From assembly GCA_011525185.1 (NCBI GenBank), contig WTIQ01000277.1:1-6735 (forward strand): a stretch of DNA of 6,735 nucleotides. The letters run 5' to 3'. Below the pieces are notes generated by a model that was given only the letters and a program-made list of their open reading frames with translations, was not told where the DNA came from and searched no databases. The stretch is from Paracoccaceae bacterium. Its GTDB lineage: Bacteria; Pseudomonadota; Alphaproteobacteria; Rhodobacterales; Rhodobacteraceae. Shown here piece after piece: positions 5,915 to 6,735 of this stretch; the first letter of the stretch is position 1; each line of letters starts with the position of its first letter. The translations under genes and the position numbers were made by a program.

Positions 5915-6735
5915 GACAACACCTCCACCTTGCGTCCGTAGGTTAGTCTGTCTCGAAAATGCGATGAGAGTTGGTCAAATAGGACGATTGTTCCAAACAA
6001 AAGCAAAAAGATCGCTGCGGCATCATCATACCGCCCTTGGCCCCAAGAAATGGCGTTTTTTAGTTCATATCCGATCCCACCGGCACCAACGAACCCAAGA
6101 ATGGCAGAGGCGCGAATATTGATTTCAAATCGCATCAAGGCATAGGAAAGATAATTTGGCGCCACCTGAGGCACGACAGCAAGTCCCATTTTCTGCAACC
6201 AGTTTGCTCCTACAGAGGACAATCCATCCACTGGTTTCAAAGATGCATTTTCGTTGACTTCAGAAAACATTTTGCCAAGCGCACCGGTGGTGTGAAACGC
6301 AATTGCAATCATTGCCGGTATTGGACCACCACCCAGAACAAAAATGAGCACAAGTGCGATAACAATCTCAGGCATCGCGCGCATAACGTCCATAATGCGC
6401 CGAAATAGCGGTATCAATTTCGGCCATAGCGCCATTCCACGCGTCGCAAGCATCGACAAAAACATCGCAAGAAACGCACCGATGAGTGTTGATACTGCAG
6501 CAATGTTTATAGTTTCGACAAGGGCGGGGAAATAAGTGCCCATATGCGAGGGAAGTTCGGATATTTTCTCTGCCGCTTCAGATAAAACTGATGCGGGAAA
6601 GTCAAAAATACGCGGAAACCCCTCAATAAACCCACCTGCGTTCCTGTCTTCGGCGGTCAGAAACCCGCTGACCATTAAAGCGACAAAAACAATCAAAAGA
6701 CGAAGAGTGTAAATGCGTTTTCTACGCAGAATTCC
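5911..6735 (-). CDS. phnE: PhnE1, phosphonate ABC transporter permease (5' end outside window)
   Basis: 274 codons are visible plus the stop. The frame stays open to the window edge: upstream of the TTG at 6696 it reads GILRRKRIYTLRL, a basic stretch leading straight into the first membrane helix (LIVFVALMVSGFL), so the true start lies beyond 6735 and the TTG is not a credible start. The rest is a classic PhnE: an external segment with EGFPRIFDFPASV, core helices beginning near ETINIAAVSTLIGAFLAMFL, the loop VDGLSSVGANWLQ...VVPQVAP that contacts the ATPase, the FEINIRASAILGFVGAGGIG block, and a final helix AIFLLLFGTIVLFDQL. It is an inner-membrane subunit of the PhnCDE importer and likely pairs with PhnE2 as a heterodimer. 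Unlike PhnE2 it has no large insert. It shares the core loop pattern with PhnE2 (EG/DG-x-x-S-x-GA ... PQVxP), consistent with an old duplication. phnC and phnD are expected upstream but are not seen. Confidence 0.95.
   Translation of the reverse strand, partial: GILRRKRIYTLRLLIVFVALMVSGFLTAEDRNAGGFIEGFPRIFDFPASVLSEAAEKISELPSHMGTYFPALVETINIAAVSTLIGAFLAMFLSMLATRGMALWPKLIPLFRRIMDVMRAMPEIVIALVLIFVLGGGPIPAMIAIAFHTTGALGKMFSEVNENASLKPVDGLSSVGANWLQKMGLAVVPQVAPNYLSYALMRFEINIRASAILGFVGAGGIGYELKNAISWGQGRYDDAAAIFLLLFGTIVLFDQLSSHFRDRLTYGRKVEVLS
5921..5926 (-). promoter_or_regulatory. Shine-Dalgarno sequence of phnE2
   Basis: GGAGGT six bases before the ATG at 5914, inside the end of phnE1. The spacing supports this ATG over the in-frame ATG two codons later (5908). 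Confidence 0.75.

Noticed and set aside
1..6735. Search for CRISPR repeats, tRNA or rRNA genes, insertion sequence ends, Rho-independent terminators and Pho boxes
   Set aside because: I found none by eye; the window is almost entirely coding, and the operon promoter and terminator would lie outside it.

Overview
The window is a stretch of a phosphonate-utilisation (phn, carbon-phosphorus lyase) operon. Every real gene lies on the minus strand, so transcription runs from high to low coordinates and the operon is cut at both ends. In transcription order it holds phnE1 (5911-6735, 5' end outside the window), phnE2 (4598-5914), a hexapeptide-repeat acyltransferase (3981-4595), phnG (3501-3941), phnH (2935-3504), phnI (1837-2931), phnJ (998-1840), phnK (228-1001) and the first 72 codons of phnL (1-217). 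No RNA gene, mobile element, CRISPR array, promoter or terminator is visible, and no stretch of 300 bases is without a gene. The largest intergenic gap is 39 bases.

Organism: an alphaproteobacterium, most likely a marine Rhodobacterales (Roseobacter-type) bacterium. This is inferred from the paired PhnE permeases, one with a long insert between its first membrane helix and its permease core, the trimeric acyltransferase embedded in the operon, the protein sequences themselves and the moderate GC content. It is not proven by any marker gene in the window.

How the genes work together: PhnE1 and PhnE2 are the membrane permeases of a phosphonate importer, whose ATPase (PhnC) and binding protein (PhnD) probably lie just beyond position 6735. 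PhnI, with PhnG, PhnH and PhnL, is known in E. coli to replace the adenine of ATP with the phosphonate, giving a ribose-1-phosphonate 5-triphosphate. PhnM (not in the window; probably downstream of phnL) removes pyrophosphate. The radical-SAM enzyme PhnJ then cleaves the C-P bond and releases the alkane (methane from methylphosphonate). PhnG, H, I, J and K form the large core complex, and PhnK and PhnL are ABC-type ATPases that dock on it. The acyltransferase between the transport and lyase genes has no firmly assigned reaction.

The genes are packed for coupled translation: four ATGA start/stop overlaps (E1/E2, G/H, I/J, J/K), gaps of 2, 3 and 10 bases (E2/acyltransferase, H/I, K/L), and one 39-base gap before phnG. 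Most starts have a clear Shine-Dalgarno sequence inside the preceding gene. The catalytic residues I can check (PhnJ Gly and four Cys, PhnK ABC motifs, PhnL Walker A) are intact, so the operon looks functional. The most notable sequence-level oddity is a run of nine C in the 5' end of phnH, combined with two overlapping start codons in different frames.
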